This document shows, in pieces, positions 16,971 through 26,900 of a stretch of 64,000 nt of DNA. The position numbers and the translations under genes are program-made. The notes under the pieces are model-generated. The model ran no database searches and was not told where the DNA came from. It saw only the letters and a program-made list of their open reading frames with translations. The DNA comes from Calditrichales bacterium MX18-03. GTDB lineage: Bacteria > Bacillota > Clostridia > Lutisporales > Lutisporaceae. The stretch covers positions 1,655,774-1,719,773 of the forward strand of contig JAJGRE010000001.1 of assembly GCA_021083345.1 (NCBI GenBank). The letters are read 5' to 3'. Position 1 is the first letter of the stretch; every line of letters begins with the position of its first letter.

Positions 16971-18002
16971 ATGTTTAACTTATTGAAAGAAACCCTGCTT
17001 TACGTAGGAGGAACCCTGCTTCACAATGCTCCTGTCCTGGCTTTCGGTATCCTGGTAGCAGCCATCATCAAGGTTTATGTTGATCCGGAGAAACTCAGGC
17101 AAGTACTCATAAAAAATGCCGGTGTATCAATACCTGCAACAGTAGCCTTTGGCGCTTTCACACCCTTCTGCGCTTGCGGTACTATGGCAGTCATTGTGTC
17201 AATGCTGACAACTGCATTGCCCTGGGGGCCAATAATGGCATTCCTGACGTCTTCACCCTTAATGAGTCCGGATGAATTTATACTTTACTCGGGAATAGTC
17301 AGTGTCAAGTTCGCTGTTGCCCTGACCATGGCTTCCGTTATCATCGGGCTTGGCTCCGGTTACATTACACACCTGGTTGAAAAATATACACATTTCCTCG
17401 ATGGTCAGGCAAGATTTGCACAAGCCGCTGTGAATTCAAGCTGTTGTGATCCAAAGCCAAAAGCAGTTTCAACCTGCGGATGCTCCGAAGCTGCTGTGAC
17501 TGCAGCTTGCGGCTGCAATTCTTCGCCGGCAGCCAGCTGCTGTACGCCGGTCAAAACACAAAGCTTTGCTGAAAAATACAAACTCAAAGAGCTATTCGAG
17601 GTTTTCTTTGAAGTTGGTATCAAACAAGTGCTTGTGTTTTTCGCAATATTTGCAGCAATAGGCTTTATGATCAACAAATATGTTCCGGCAACGATGATAA
17701 TGAAATACCTGGGTTCCGGTAATATTTTCGCAGTACCCATGCTTGCTTTGATAGGCTTGCCGCTCTATGTCAATGGTTCATCCTCCATCCCTGTTATAAA
17801 TGCGCTGATGGTTGGGGGCGCAAGCAGCGGCGCACTCCTTGCATTCATGATAACAGGTCCTGGCACAAGCGCAGGCGTTCTTGCCGGCATAGCAACAATT
17901 ATGAAAAAGAGAGCAATCGCCCTATATGTCGTGTATCTTCTGGTTTTTGCAATTGCCCTCGGTTACCTGTACGATTTCCTGATCATGCTTGGAATCATGT
18001 AA
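16971..18002 (+). CDS. ArsP-like permease (PF03773 family) with cysteine-rich loop
   Basis: Membrane efflux permease of 343 aa with about eight to ten helices in two repeats. The first repeat holds FGAFTPFCACGTMA, matching the conserved cysteine-containing segment of ArsP-type permeases. A hydrophilic central loop (about residues 160-200) is packed with cysteines (SSCC, CGCSE, CGCN, SCCTP). TAGGAGG precedes the ATG at 16971. Known ArsP proteins export trivalent organoarsenicals; the cysteine loop and ArsR control fit a thiophilic substrate. Related permeases occur in other redox and metal contexts, so the substrate stays open. Confidence 0.85.
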   Translation: MFNLLKETLLYVGGTLLHNAPVLAFGILVAAIIKVYVDPEKLRQVLIKNAGVSIPATVAFGAFTPFCACGTMAVIVSMLTTALPWGPIMAFLTSSPLMSPDEFILYSGIVSVKFAVALTMASVIIGLGSGYITHLVEKYTHFLDGQARFAQAAVNSSCCDPKPKAVSTCGCSEAAVTAACGCNSSPAASCCTPVKTQSFAEKYKLKELFEVFFEVGIKQVLVFFAIFAAIGFMINKYVPATMIMKYLGSGNIFAVPMLALIGLPLYVNGSSSIPVINALMVGGASSGALLAFMITGPGTSAGVLAGIATIMKKRAIALYVVYLLVFAIALGYLYDFLIMLGIM

Positions 18003-18028
18003 ATCAATATCAAAAAGGAGCTATTTCT

Positions 18029-19261
18029 ATGGAGTTTTATAATAACCCGGGACAATTTTTAAAGCAGCATATAGAAGCACTAGCTGACCCCCTACTTGAG
18101 GGAAGGCTTTCAGGAATGCCAGGAGCATTCAAAGCAGCAGATTACCTTGTAGCTCAGCTTAAAAGCATCGGAATCATACCGATGGGCCTCGATGGGTATT
18201 TGCAGCCCCTCCAGGTGCCGGCAACAAGGATGACGGGGCCCGTTACCTTGAAGGTCGGGAACTGGTGCCTGCGTCACAGAATAGATTTTGGTGAAATGCG
18301 CTTGTCCTCTGGTGGAATCTATTCAGGCAGACTACTGGTTATCCGTGATGGAGAAGAAGTACAAGACAGCCTTGAAAATAAAATCGTGTTGATACCTCAA
18401 AGACCTAAGGATTTCGACCTTGAATCCACAGTAAAAGCCGGAGTTGAAATGGGAATCAAAGGTTTACTTTTCGAAGAAGGAGATCCCCGCTGGTTTCATA
18501 AAACATCTTCTGTGTTCGCGAACCTTGGCATTCCGGTAATCCGCGTCAGAAGATCCCTTGCCGAAGAGTTAATCAAACGAGAAGGCAGCACTGTGACAAT
18601 CGAACTCCCTATAGAAATCGGGAATAAACAATGTAATAACATATTAGGCGTTTTACCTGGAAGCGATAATAGTAAAACAGTGGCACTTACAGCACATTAT
18701 GACCATATAGGCGATGATCCGCTAGGACACAAATTTCCCGGTGTACTGGATAACGCCTCCGGTGTTGCAGTCATTCTGGAGCTGGTTAAAAAGCTTAAAA
18801 AAGAAGCACAATTACCTTACAACCTATTGGTTTGTTTTCTTACCGGCGAAGAGTCAGGCCATTGGGGTGCAAAACACTTGATTCAGCATCAGCCTTTACC
18901 CATTCATGCGATAATCAACTTTGACGTCCTGGGCTTGGATCCTGATTTCAGGCAGGTACGCATTGGGCAGTCAGAACCCGGTCATTGGTTTTCAGAGTTG
19001 ACTGTAAACACGCTGAAAAATCATGATATCAACGCAAAAATACAAAAAGGCAGTGATGATGCAGCGGTATTCTTTAACTACGGTATTCCGACAATCGGGT
19101 TTGGAGAGTATAACCTGCACAGTATCGGCCCCAAAATACATACCCCGGATGACAGAATAGAAGCACTACACTTTGAACCACTTACGAAAACAATAGAACT
19201 ATCTAAAGAATTGCTGAATGAATTGTCTTTTAGAACAGAAATAATGGCTGTAAACCGGTGA
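18029..19261 (+). CDS. M28 family zinc aminopeptidase
   Basis: Cytoplasmic metallopeptidase of 410 aa without signal peptide. The di-zinc site can be read: H in LTAHYDHIGD, bridging D in GVLDNASG, the EE pair in LTGEESGHWG, D in NFDVLGLD and H in EYNLHSIG. An inserted PA-like region (about residues 70-185) precedes the catalytic part. It follows the permease by 26 bases with AAAAGGAGC before its ATG and is cotranscribed with it. A peptidase in a metalloid operon is unusual; it may recycle thiol peptide conjugates or damaged proteins, which is speculation. Confidence 0.87.
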   Translation: MEFYNNPGQFLKQHIEALADPLLEGRLSGMPGAFKAADYLVAQLKSIGIIPMGLDGYLQPLQVPATRMTGPVTLKVGNWCLRHRIDFGEMRLSSGGIYSGRLLVIRDGEEVQDSLENKIVLIPQRPKDFDLESTVKAGVEMGIKGLLFEEGDPRWFHKTSSVFANLGIPVIRVRRSLAEELIKREGSTVTIELPIEIGNKQCNNILGVLPGSDNSKTVALTAHYDHIGDDPLGHKFPGVLDNASGVAVILELVKKLKKEAQLPYNLLVCFLTGEESGHWGAKHLIQHQPLPIHAIINFDVLGLDPDFRQVRIGQSEPGHWFSELTVNTLKNHDINAKIQKGSDDAAVFFNYGIPTIGFGEYNLHSIGPKIHTPDDRIEALHFEPLTKTIELSKELLNELSFRTEIMAVNR

Positions 19262-19305
19262 AGGTTAGCGGCCTTATTAAATACAAGCAATAAAGGAGGA
19301 AAACC

Positions 19306-19476
19306 ATGTTTAACTTTATCAAAAAGAAAGAAGGCATTGATGCCAACACGGAGTCTCAGAGCTGCTGCTGCTGTGAAACAATTGAGGTAGAAGAAAAAAA
19401 AGAGGAGTCCTGCTGTGGTTGCAATTGTGGGGACAACACACCAGCAAGTGACAAAACCAGCTGCTGCGGGGAATAA
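19306..19476 (+). CDS. Small cysteine-rich protein (56 aa)
   Basis: Too short for routine gene calling but well supported: AAAGGAGG stands seven bases before its ATG, and a terminator follows its stop. The product holds eleven cysteines in clusters (SCCCCE, SCCGCNCG, SCCGE-COOH) separated by acidic and lysine-rich stretches. This resembles a metallothionein-like or metallochaperone peptide. Its first residues MFNF echo the MFNL of the permease. It is the last gene of the arsR-permease-peptidase operon. Function as metalloid buffer or donor to the permease is inference. Confidence 0.75.
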   Translation: MFNFIKKKEGIDANTESQSCCCCETIEVEEKKEESCCGCNCGDNTPASDKTSCCGE

Positions 19477-19481
19477 TCAGG

Positions 19482-19528
19482 AAAAGAGAACTGCTGAAAG
19501 GGCTTAACCCTTGCAGCAGTTCTCTTTT
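19482..19528. terminator. Bidirectional terminator overlapping the GNAT 3' end
   Basis: A perfect 15-bp stem (19482-19496 with 19514-19528) ends the plus-strand operon with TTTTAT. The right arm encodes the last codons of the convergent acetyltransferase, whose stop is at 19504. Confidence 0.8.
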
Positions 19529-20043
19529 ATGGTATTGCAACAGTTGGTTGTCAGCAGCTTTTCCATAATGGTCACATCCACCCATTTACCATCAAGGATG
19601 CCTTGTTGGATATATGTACCCACTTCTCTGAAACCTGCAGTCTCATAGAGACGTTTGCCGGCTTGGTTCTTACTTAGGGCACTCAGTACAAGCTTATGAA
19701 AGCCTTGTTCCCTGGCAGTCTCTACCAATACATCAAGCAGCTTTTTACCTAAGCCTTTTCCTCTCATGCTGCGCTCAATGTAAATAGAAAAATCGACAAC
19801 CCCGTTATAGCAGCAGCGTGAGTTGAAGGGATTAAGCGAAGCCCACCCCCATACAGTCCTATCCTCATCTTCAATAACCAGCACTTTATGGGTTTCATCC
19901 CGTTTTGTCAACCAATCCAGCATATCTGATTCCTTCCTGAGACTGGTTTCCAGTGTGGCAATACGGTCTTCTATACCTTGATTGTATATTCTGGTTATCG
20001 CTTGTATATCTTCTTTTGTAGCTGACCTTGCAGAATAAGGCAT
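19504..20043 (-). CDS. PAT/ArsN-like GNAT acetyltransferase with cysteine tail
   Basis: N-acetyltransferase of 179 aa in the phosphinothricin acetyltransferase family: start RSATKEDIQAITRIYNQGI, motif A RSMRGKGLGKKLLD, and GKWVDVTIMEKLL near the end. Enzymes of this group include ArsN, which acetylates the arsenic antibiotic arsinothricin; the metalloid neighbours make that plausible. The last 15 residues are an unusual tail with two vicinal cysteine pairs (TNCCN, ENCCKG) beyond the normal family end. It follows the MarR gene by 40 bases in one operon. Substrate remains unproven. Confidence 0.8.
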   Translation of the reverse strand: MPYSARSATKEDIQAITRIYNQGIEDRIATLETSLRKESDMLDWLTKRDETHKVLVIEDEDRTVWGWASLNPFNSRCCYNGVVDFSIYIERSMRGKGLGKKLLDVLVETAREQGFHKLVLSALSKNQAGKRLYETAGFREVGTYIQQGILDGKWVDVTIMEKLLTTNCCNTIKENCCKG

Positions 20044-20083
20044 CTTGCTACCCCCTTTATTTGATCGCTCTTATAGATGCTCC

Positions 20084-20527
20084 TTAACAGCATTTTTTGC
20101 CTCTCAATGCAGTTTCGAGCAGGTTCAGGCTTTCAAGCACCTGTTCATGCTTTTCCCGGGGTATGGAACCAAGAACATCCTCAAAGTAACGCTCCATTCC
20201 CTTCTCGATTGTCATATATGTATTTGTTCCTTGCTCTGTGAGCATTATTTTTATATACCTTCGATCCGTCTTATCTGCTTCTCTTAATGCATATCCCTGA
20301 TCCACCAGATTATTGACTGCTCTACTCATGGTACTATTATCCAGATTCAGCAGCTCTGCAAGTTCATTTAAAGAAATCTCCCCTGCCCTTCCGATCTCGA
20401 CAATTGCATGACACTGGCCAAGAGACATGCCACAGCAGGAAGCCTCGCTTCTTTCAAGAACACCAAAGTCCCTCATTAGTTTTCTAACTGATTCCCTGAG
20501 ATTGTGCACCATCTCACCATTGTTCAT
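20084..20527 (-). CDS. MarR family regulator with vicinal cysteines
   Basis: Winged-helix regulator of 147 aa. The recognition helix region is SLNELAELLNLDNSTMSRAVNNLVDQG and the wing KTDRRYIKIMLTEQG. Two cysteine pairs stand out: EASCCGMS (about residues 31-32) and the C-terminal KKCC. MarR proteins often sense oxidants or metals by cysteines, so thiol-based sensing is likely. GAGGTGAT precedes the ATG. Two 13-bp palindromic repeats upstream are its probable operators. It heads an operon with the acetyltransferase, convergent to the arsR operon. Confidence 0.88.
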   Translation of the reverse strand: MNNGEMVHNLRESVRKLMRDFGVLERSEASCCGMSLGQCHAIVEIGRAGEISLNELAELLNLDNSTMSRAVNNLVDQGYALREADKTDRRYIKIMLTEQGTNTYMTIEKGMERYFEDVLGSIPREKHEQVLESLNLLETALRGKKCC

Positions 20528-20545
20528 TTTATCACCTCATATCCA

Positions 20546-20574
20546 TTGTATCATGCAATAGTTGTATTTTGCAA
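20546..20574 (-). promoter_or_regulatory. Tandem MarR-type operators
   Basis: TTGTATCATGCAA (20546-20558) and TTGTATTTTGCAA (20562-20574) are near-identical partial palindromes three bases apart. On the minus strand they overlap a promoter (TTGCAA, 18 bases, TACAAT) just before the MarR start. Confidence 0.6.
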
Positions 20575-20580
20575 GTTTTT

Positions 20581-20751
20581 GTGCCAGGCACAGAACAAAA
20601 GAACTTATTCAGTTATATTTTGTAATATACCCTACTGGGATGCTTGCATTTTATTACGAAAAGCTTGCATATTGGTTTTGATAGATAAAAGCAGAAGGAT
20701 AGACCCCCTCTGCTTTTGAATGAGTAAGCTGATAAGTTGACAGACTGGCAT
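20581..20751 (+). repeat. Dispersed intergenic element, most complete copy (R1)
   Basis: About 170 bp bounded by short inverted ends GTGCCAG (20581) and CTGGCA (20745-20750). It contains the 48-bp core (20633-20680), an AAAAGCAGA/TCTGCTTTT hairpin (20687-20717) and GATAAGTTGACAGACTGGCA at the right end. Related pieces recur six or more times up to 38 kb. The core here has both boxes as GCTTGCAT. Confidence 0.65.
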
Positions 20752-20759
20752 CTACCCTA

Positions 20760-23594
20760 CTAATGCATTTTATTCATATCATTAATCCCGTTCATCTGGT
20801 CCGGCATCGGGAATACAAAGCTGCCCTGCATTTTCTCCATGTATTCGTTCAGCATGAGTTCAACATTCTTTCCTTTCCATGCGCCGGTAAGTGTCTCGAA
20901 TTTCGGGTCACCAGAAGTATCCCTGCGGTAATCCTTGATTTCAAGTATGATCTGTGCTCCCTCCCAGGTCAGGACTATCTTGTCATCCCAACGTATGGTA
21001 TATGAGCCATCCGACAATTCCTTATAATCGTTATAGGGATATTTCCCGTAACTGTCAAGGGGGTCGTCATAGCTCAAGATAATGGTGTTCTGGGGCATGT
21101 TCCGGAATAACCTGTTGCTATTAAGCTCCTTTAACGGAAACAGTGCTAGTGCGTTTGTATCAGGCAGCACAGGGCCTGTTTTCGGCGCGGTTATATGAGG
21201 TGGTCTGACTGTGGCAGTGCTTTTTACTGCATTAGGCTGCGAGGGCTTTGGCTCCCAGTACCATTTCTTTATTATTGTATTTAAAAACTGGGATTCTCCA
21301 AGAGTTCCATCACCTGAATCCAGCATGGCATGAAGCTTGACAGGCTTGGTCTGCTCGGGTATTCCGGCTTCTTTCAGTATCGGCAGCCCGGTATCAGGGT
21401 TGGTCAGGTAACAACCCGCGGCAGACTGGGTATAGCCTTTTACTGTTAAGGCGGCAGACTCTGTATATTGCTTTTCTCCCCTCATGTTCCTTATGAATAA
21501 AATCTCATTTATCTTAGTAATATCCACCGGCTTTCCGTTTTCCATGACCTTTTCATAAGAAATGGGCATCCGCACTGCCTGTGCCTGGAACTCAACCGTC
21601 GGAGTTATAACATTAGATTTAACTACCCAGCCGTCAAACTTTAATTCGCAGGAAGCTTTATCCGAAGGCAGGACACTGATCTCCTCAAGGTCGAAAAAGC
21701 CCCTTTTATCAAGGGATACAGGTGCTTCCCTGGTTGAAAGCTTCAATATGATGGAGCTGTCCTCGCTTTTGTCCGTCTCAAATACCATCTCTTTCTGGTC
21801 GTTGTTGTCCCAGTCCTTTACGATTACCGACGGAACATAGCCCCTGACGTAATCATTGAAAAAGTCTGCTTCCTGTACGATTATACTGTCGAAGGGGAAG
21901 GTCGGGTTTACTGACTCTGACCTGACCATATTCTTTCCGTTTCTTTCCTGCAGGCGCACATATACCTCATCACCCTTGCGCAGCTTTACACCGGGAAAGT
22001 GGAAATTTCCATTTCCATCGGTCGTATCAGTATAGCTTGTTTCATGCCCCTGAGTGTCCTTTACCCATAGGACAATATCCTTGTTGGGTTCAGGTACATT
22101 ACCCTTTACGCCGGCATCAAAGAATAGGGTGCCCCACACCTCATCCCTGTAAGCACAGGCTTCCTTGAAGGTTATTATATAACCTGCTGTATTCATCTGC
22201 CTCTTGTGAAGTATGGTAGGTTTCCAGTTGATTATACTCTTCGTTTTTCCCAGGAATTTAAGATATGCCTGGACAAGCCCATAAAGGTCCGTCTCCAGGT
22301 ATTCCCCCGAGACCACTGTACTTGCTCCCATGCCTGAAAATACTCCTCCTCCCACCAGGTCCAGCCCTAGTACGCTCAGTTCTAGCAAAGCGCCTCCCTT
22401 GACATAGCCGTCAACTGCGCCGTTGAACTGGGAGTCCAGTGTGAAGCCGCAGTCTCCAAATTCCAGCAGGGGTTTTATGGAGCAGGGCACATAGAAGAAA
22501 TTGCTTCCCTTCAGGCCAACCTTGTTAAGCGTGGTCCACTGGCGTGCCTCCACCTGGAGTGTGAAATCGCCGTCTACTCCTACGATAAGAAAAAGCCCTC
22601 CGGCGATGCTGCCTATCTTAGAGTCGAAGCCTACATCCACACCCAGAATCGGTATGCGGACCTCCTCTTTGAGCTCTGCAGCCAGGGTAGCCTGGAGCTG
22701 CATCTCTTCAGCAACTGAGAAATAAAACGCATAATCCCATTTGTCATAGTAGCCATCCAGGGACATATCACCGATCCCCAGATAGCCTTTGACATTTATA
22801 GCTACCTCACCGCCGCTGGCAGTGGTGCCCGTAAGTGTGATACCCTCCGAAGGAAAATAAAATTCCGCTATTATGTCCTCCAGGTGGGTGGGTCCGATGG
22901 GCTCCATACTGGTATTCTGCGACATGACATAAGTCTTCCCCGGCTTTTTCAGGTATTTGTCAAGGCTGTAGCCGTTGGCATCGCTGGCGAAATGGGCTAT
23001 ATTGGATTTGTTAAGCTTAGCCGTCTGAGCCGGTATCTTGAAATCCTTGATGACATCCTGGATTTCCGGTTTTATGACCGGAACATAACCGGCATAAGGC
23101 TCACCTTCCCTTGCAGGCTGTGTTGGGACCTTGAAGGCCAGGTCGTTATCAACATCTACAAATACCTGCCCGGGCTTGATGTTTGATATTCCCGTTGCCG
23201 CCTTGAGCTGGTCCGCCTTGAGGAGGCCACCCTGATCAACTATCCTGCGGATGCTTCCAGGCGGAGGGACATTTCGCCCCATTACCTGGCTGACGGAGCG
23301 GATACTACCAGTGACATCCTTGCCTACGGTAATAACATTATCCGCAAAGGCATAGGTGACACCCTTCATTGTGGCTGGCTCCGGTGCATTCTTGCCCCAA
23401 TCAAACCGGGGCAGGTCCTTTTCAAACTGGTAAATGTTCTTTAAGTGGTCATCATTTACTGCTGTCCTGATGAAGGTATCAGACGATATCTCGGGAAAGC
23501 CAGGCTGCATGTCGGCTGCCTGTACCGGTGCTGAGAGGCTGGAAAGAGTAATAAATACTGATATAAGCAGCGACAGCGTTTTCTTCAATCTCAA
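20760..23594 (-). CDS. Large secreted protein of unknown function
   Basis: An exported protein of 944 aa: signal peptide about residues 1-26 (ending APVQA), no membrane anchor or sorting motif. Residues about 500-560 resemble a carboxypeptidase-regulatory or Cna-B-like beta domain (DTTDGNGNFHFPGVKLRKGDE). A glycine-rich beta region lies near 320-440. No catalytic motif is seen. It starts with TTG at 23594, supported by GGAGGTG five bases upstream; the first ATG options lie far inside. It is a single gene flanked by a repeat element downstream and a giant secreted protein gene upstream, so both may be surface or extracellular factors. Confidence 0.75.
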   Translation of the reverse strand: MRLKKTLSLLISVFITLSSLSAPVQAADMQPGFPEISSDTFIRTAVNDDHLKNIYQFEKDLPRFDWGKNAPEPATMKGVTYAFADNVITVGKDVTGSIRSVSQVMGRNVPPPGSIRRIVDQGGLLKADQLKAATGISNIKPGQVFVDVDNDLAFKVPTQPAREGEPYAGYVPVIKPEIQDVIKDFKIPAQTAKLNKSNIAHFASDANGYSLDKYLKKPGKTYVMSQNTSMEPIGPTHLEDIIAEFYFPSEGITLTGTTASGGEVAINVKGYLGIGDMSLDGYYDKWDYAFYFSVAEEMQLQATLAAELKEEVRIPILGVDVGFDSKIGSIAGGLFLIVGVDGDFTLQVEARQWTTLNKVGLKGSNFFYVPCSIKPLLEFGDCGFTLDSQFNGAVDGYVKGGALLELSVLGLDLVGGGVFSGMGASTVVSGEYLETDLYGLVQAYLKFLGKTKSIINWKPTILHKRQMNTAGYIITFKEACAYRDEVWGTLFFDAGVKGNVPEPNKDIVLWVKDTQGHETSYTDTTDGNGNFHFPGVKLRKGDEVYVRLQERNGKNMVRSESVNPTFPFDSIIVQEADFFNDYVRGYVPSVIVKDWDNNDQKEMVFETDKSEDSSIILKLSTREAPVSLDKRGFFDLEEISVLPSDKASCELKFDGWVVKSNVITPTVEFQAQAVRMPISYEKVMENGKPVDITKINEILFIRNMRGEKQYTESAALTVKGYTQSAAGCYLTNPDTGLPILKEAGIPEQTKPVKLHAMLDSGDGTLGESQFLNTIIKKWYWEPKPSQPNAVKSTATVRPPHITAPKTGPVLPDTNALALFPLKELNSNRLFRNMPQNTIILSYDDPLDSYGKYPYNDYKELSDGSYTIRWDDKIVLTWEGAQIILEIKDYRRDTSGDPKFETLTGAWKGKNVELMLNEYMEKMQGSFVFPMPDQMNGINDMNKMH

Positions 23595-23941
23595 ATGCTC
23601 ACCTCCAATTTATTAATATCGGTGGGTGGGAAAACTGTGTCCGCAGCCTTTGTCGATAGATAATCCAATGCGGTAATTACAAAATTTCACATTATTTACT
23701 TCATCATACAGCCGCAGCTTAACGCTGTCAAGCGGATACAATGATGTCAGGCATGATAAATATTATGAATATGCACCCTTCAAAAGCTTAAGGAATAACA
23801 GAAGCGGTTTTTGCATAAGCACATCAAAAAATCTATTATAAGTTATAGCGAGGATCCCTCCCGTAGAAGAATCCTCGCTATTTTGCCTACTTGCTTTATG
23901 CTATTGAATATCAACTTTTCTCCCCAACACCTGTACCTGTA
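23595..23941. other. Gap of 347 bases
   Basis: Between two minus-strand secreted-protein genes. Apart from the hairpin at 23845-23881 and the downstream gene's ribosome binding site, no gene, repeat copy or operator is visible. Confidence 0.6.
23845..23881. terminator. Terminator hairpin after the 1648-aa gene
   Basis: ATAGCGAGGAT pairs perfectly with ATCCTCGCTAT around a 15-base loop. It sits 61 bases beyond the stop codon of the giant secreted-protein gene. Confidence 0.65.
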
Positions 23942-26900
23942 TCACCTTCCATAGCATTGTTTCAGAAGCATCAGATCATCTATGTCGATTCTTCCATTCC
24001 CATCAAGGTCTGCTTTGCTATTGAACCTTCCGTTTCCATCTGCAAGTGCTGAACCATATGATAATGCGACAGCTGCCAAATCATCAGTGTCTATTTTCAT
24101 GTCGCCATTGCAGTCCCCGGTAAATAGATTCATCCCATAAGATTTGATGCCCTTGTCCTCAGCTATGACGTCTATCCGGGCAAACGCAGGATATTGTAAT
24201 GAATGGCTTATGCAGATTCTTGATGTCGGAGCTGCAGCATTGGCTATGATCCCCGAAACCTCAACGGAATCCGGCGGTATAACAACATTGTATTGCAGGT
24301 TATCCGGTGAAAAACCTGGGATTCCACTCCCATCCACCAGAATTGATGTCAACGATGTATCCTTGTTTTTACTGCTTGGCACAGTGGTATCATCAATTAT
24401 TTTTTGTGGTGTACTGCTGATGAAAGGGATATTGATCATACCGCCCCCACCTGGATTGAAGCTTCCCCACATCCAATAGGTTTCATCATTTCTTTTTGCG
24501 ACTAAATACCCGTTTTGCAGGTTGGTAGCCACCCATCCAGTGCCATAGCTTAACTTTGTCGGTATTCTGACTGTTTGATTATAAGATTGGGAACTCTGCC
24601 ACACCCATATGCTTCCATCCGTTTTTGTTGCCGAAATATAATAGCCGGCGTTTATCGAATTCCAATCATTGTCTGAGCCTATCCTTACCGGCGTAAGCTT
24701 GTTGATAATAGATCCGTCGCCAAGCCTGCCATCATCATTTTTCCCCCAAGCCCATAGGCTTCCGTCAGCCTTCAATCCAATTGTATAATTGCTGCTTGCC
24801 GAGACTGCTTTCCAGTCATTCTCAACGCCTACGCGTACCGGCTCCGGCTTATTTGAGTTTGTACCGTCTCCTAATTGACCGTAATAATTATCACCCCAGG
24901 CCCACAGAGAGCCGTCGGATCTTATTGCAAAAGACTGATACCTGCTGGCGCTTACGCTGATCCAATCGCTGAAATTGGTTATTCTTCCAGGTTTTTGCCT
25001 TGATACCGTGCTTCCATCGCCTAACTGGCCATAGCTATTATTGCCCCAGGACCACAGCGTCCCGTCTGACTTGATTGCTATGACATGGCTGTCTGTCCCG
25101 GCAACTGCGGCCCAATCATAATCTGTTCCAATCCTTGCGGGTATGTTAACGCCTGTTTGACCCGAGCCTATGCCAACTGCATTCAGCCCCCACCCCCATA
25201 AGCTTCCGTCTGATTTTATGGCATAAGTACTGAAGGTCAATCTGGAAACCGAATCCCATTCGCTGTTTGCATCCACATGGATGATCTGAGGGCTGCTTGT
25301 AGTATTTCCGATATCCCATATGCTTCCATCACGCTTGATTATGCTAGTATAAGCGCTATTAGCTGAATACTTATTCGACACAATATCCAGCTTCCCAATA
25401 ATAGGTATCTGCTTGGTGCAGGAAATGGTCTCGTTATCTTCAAGGGTTACCTTCAACTCAATACTTGAGTCCTGAGCATCCGCATCTACAAAGATTAACC
25501 CCTTGTCAGCATCAAGGAATATATTTCTTGATCTGTCATTCCTTGACCATATGACTTTTTTCCCCTGCATTATCTGACCATACTGATCCTTTATTACAGC
25601 AGTATAACTGCCTTGCCCTGACGATCTGAGACTGTCGGGTCCGCAGATTGCAATACCTGCTGCAACAGCTCCCGTTTTATATAGCTGTATCGTTTTTGCT
25701 TTCACAATCCCTGGATATGAGGCAAGTGAAGCAATGATTGTTATCTTCTCACTATCATTATTGTTATTGACACGTAGTACCCCATCTGCTGAAAAATCCA
25801 GGTCAGACTGGATTGACAGAACTGACCAATTTACTTGCTGATCCGAGACAATATTCCCTTCCGCATCGTGTATTAATGCTGAAAATCTATTCTCACTCGG
25901 AGCCGCACCGTCTGTTGGTATATTGATAGTATCAAGACCTATAATGGCTTCAATCCCGAAAGGATCTTCCACCGGTTCACATCCCGGCAGAATAACCTCA
26001 AGCTGATAACTATTTTGGCCTGTTCTTGTCACAGCTGTAATCCAACCCCCAGTTGTGAAAACCTTACTGATCCCATACCGGGTATAATATGTATCCATTT
26101 GGTTATTCGAATAATAATTGTATTGCCGTATTTCACAGCTGTCAACACCGCCAATGGAATACATCCTGCTGTTTTCAATATCAAAAGTTATGTCTGAAAA
26201 CCTACTGTTCAATCTTGTTTTAAGTAACAAATCCTTATTCTTATCCTTTGATAATGACAGGACAGCTCCTGAACCGTTAATTGCCTGCTTACCATCAGGG
26301 GTAAAAGGCATAAATGGGACGACTGTACCGATTGTAGATAGTCTTATCAGGTCATATCCATTGAATCTCCCGTCTGATACGCTTAATACATCTACAAAAC
26401 CTGAATAACCGGAGGAAGTTGTATCCAAAAGATATATCCGACGCAATTGGGGATGGAATTGGGCAAAGCTGCGCATTGAGACATTTGCTGATTTTCCGAT
26501 TTCTTCTCCCGTTATCAGTGAATAGCTTTTCATAGGAACAAACTGACCGGATCCAGATACCACATAAACGTATTTATCATCTTCCACAAGCAGTTGATAA
26601 GGGTCAATATTGATGTCGAATTGTCTTTCCAGGGTGAAGGTGTCCAGGTCAATTACAGCGATAGCACCCTTTTGTTCCTTCTCCCACCAGGTATAATCAT
26701 GCCTTCCCTTTAAAAGCGCAACATAGATTTTATTCGCCGTCAGGGTTATATTCTCAGGCGGAAGATCAAACGTAATATAATCCATTTCCTTTGTTTCTAT
26801 ATTAACAGAATATAATCTCTTGTTCTGCATGTCGGATAAATAAACGACCGGTAAGGAGGGATGAGCCACAGAACCTGCTGGGGTGAATCCCAGAGTCAAG

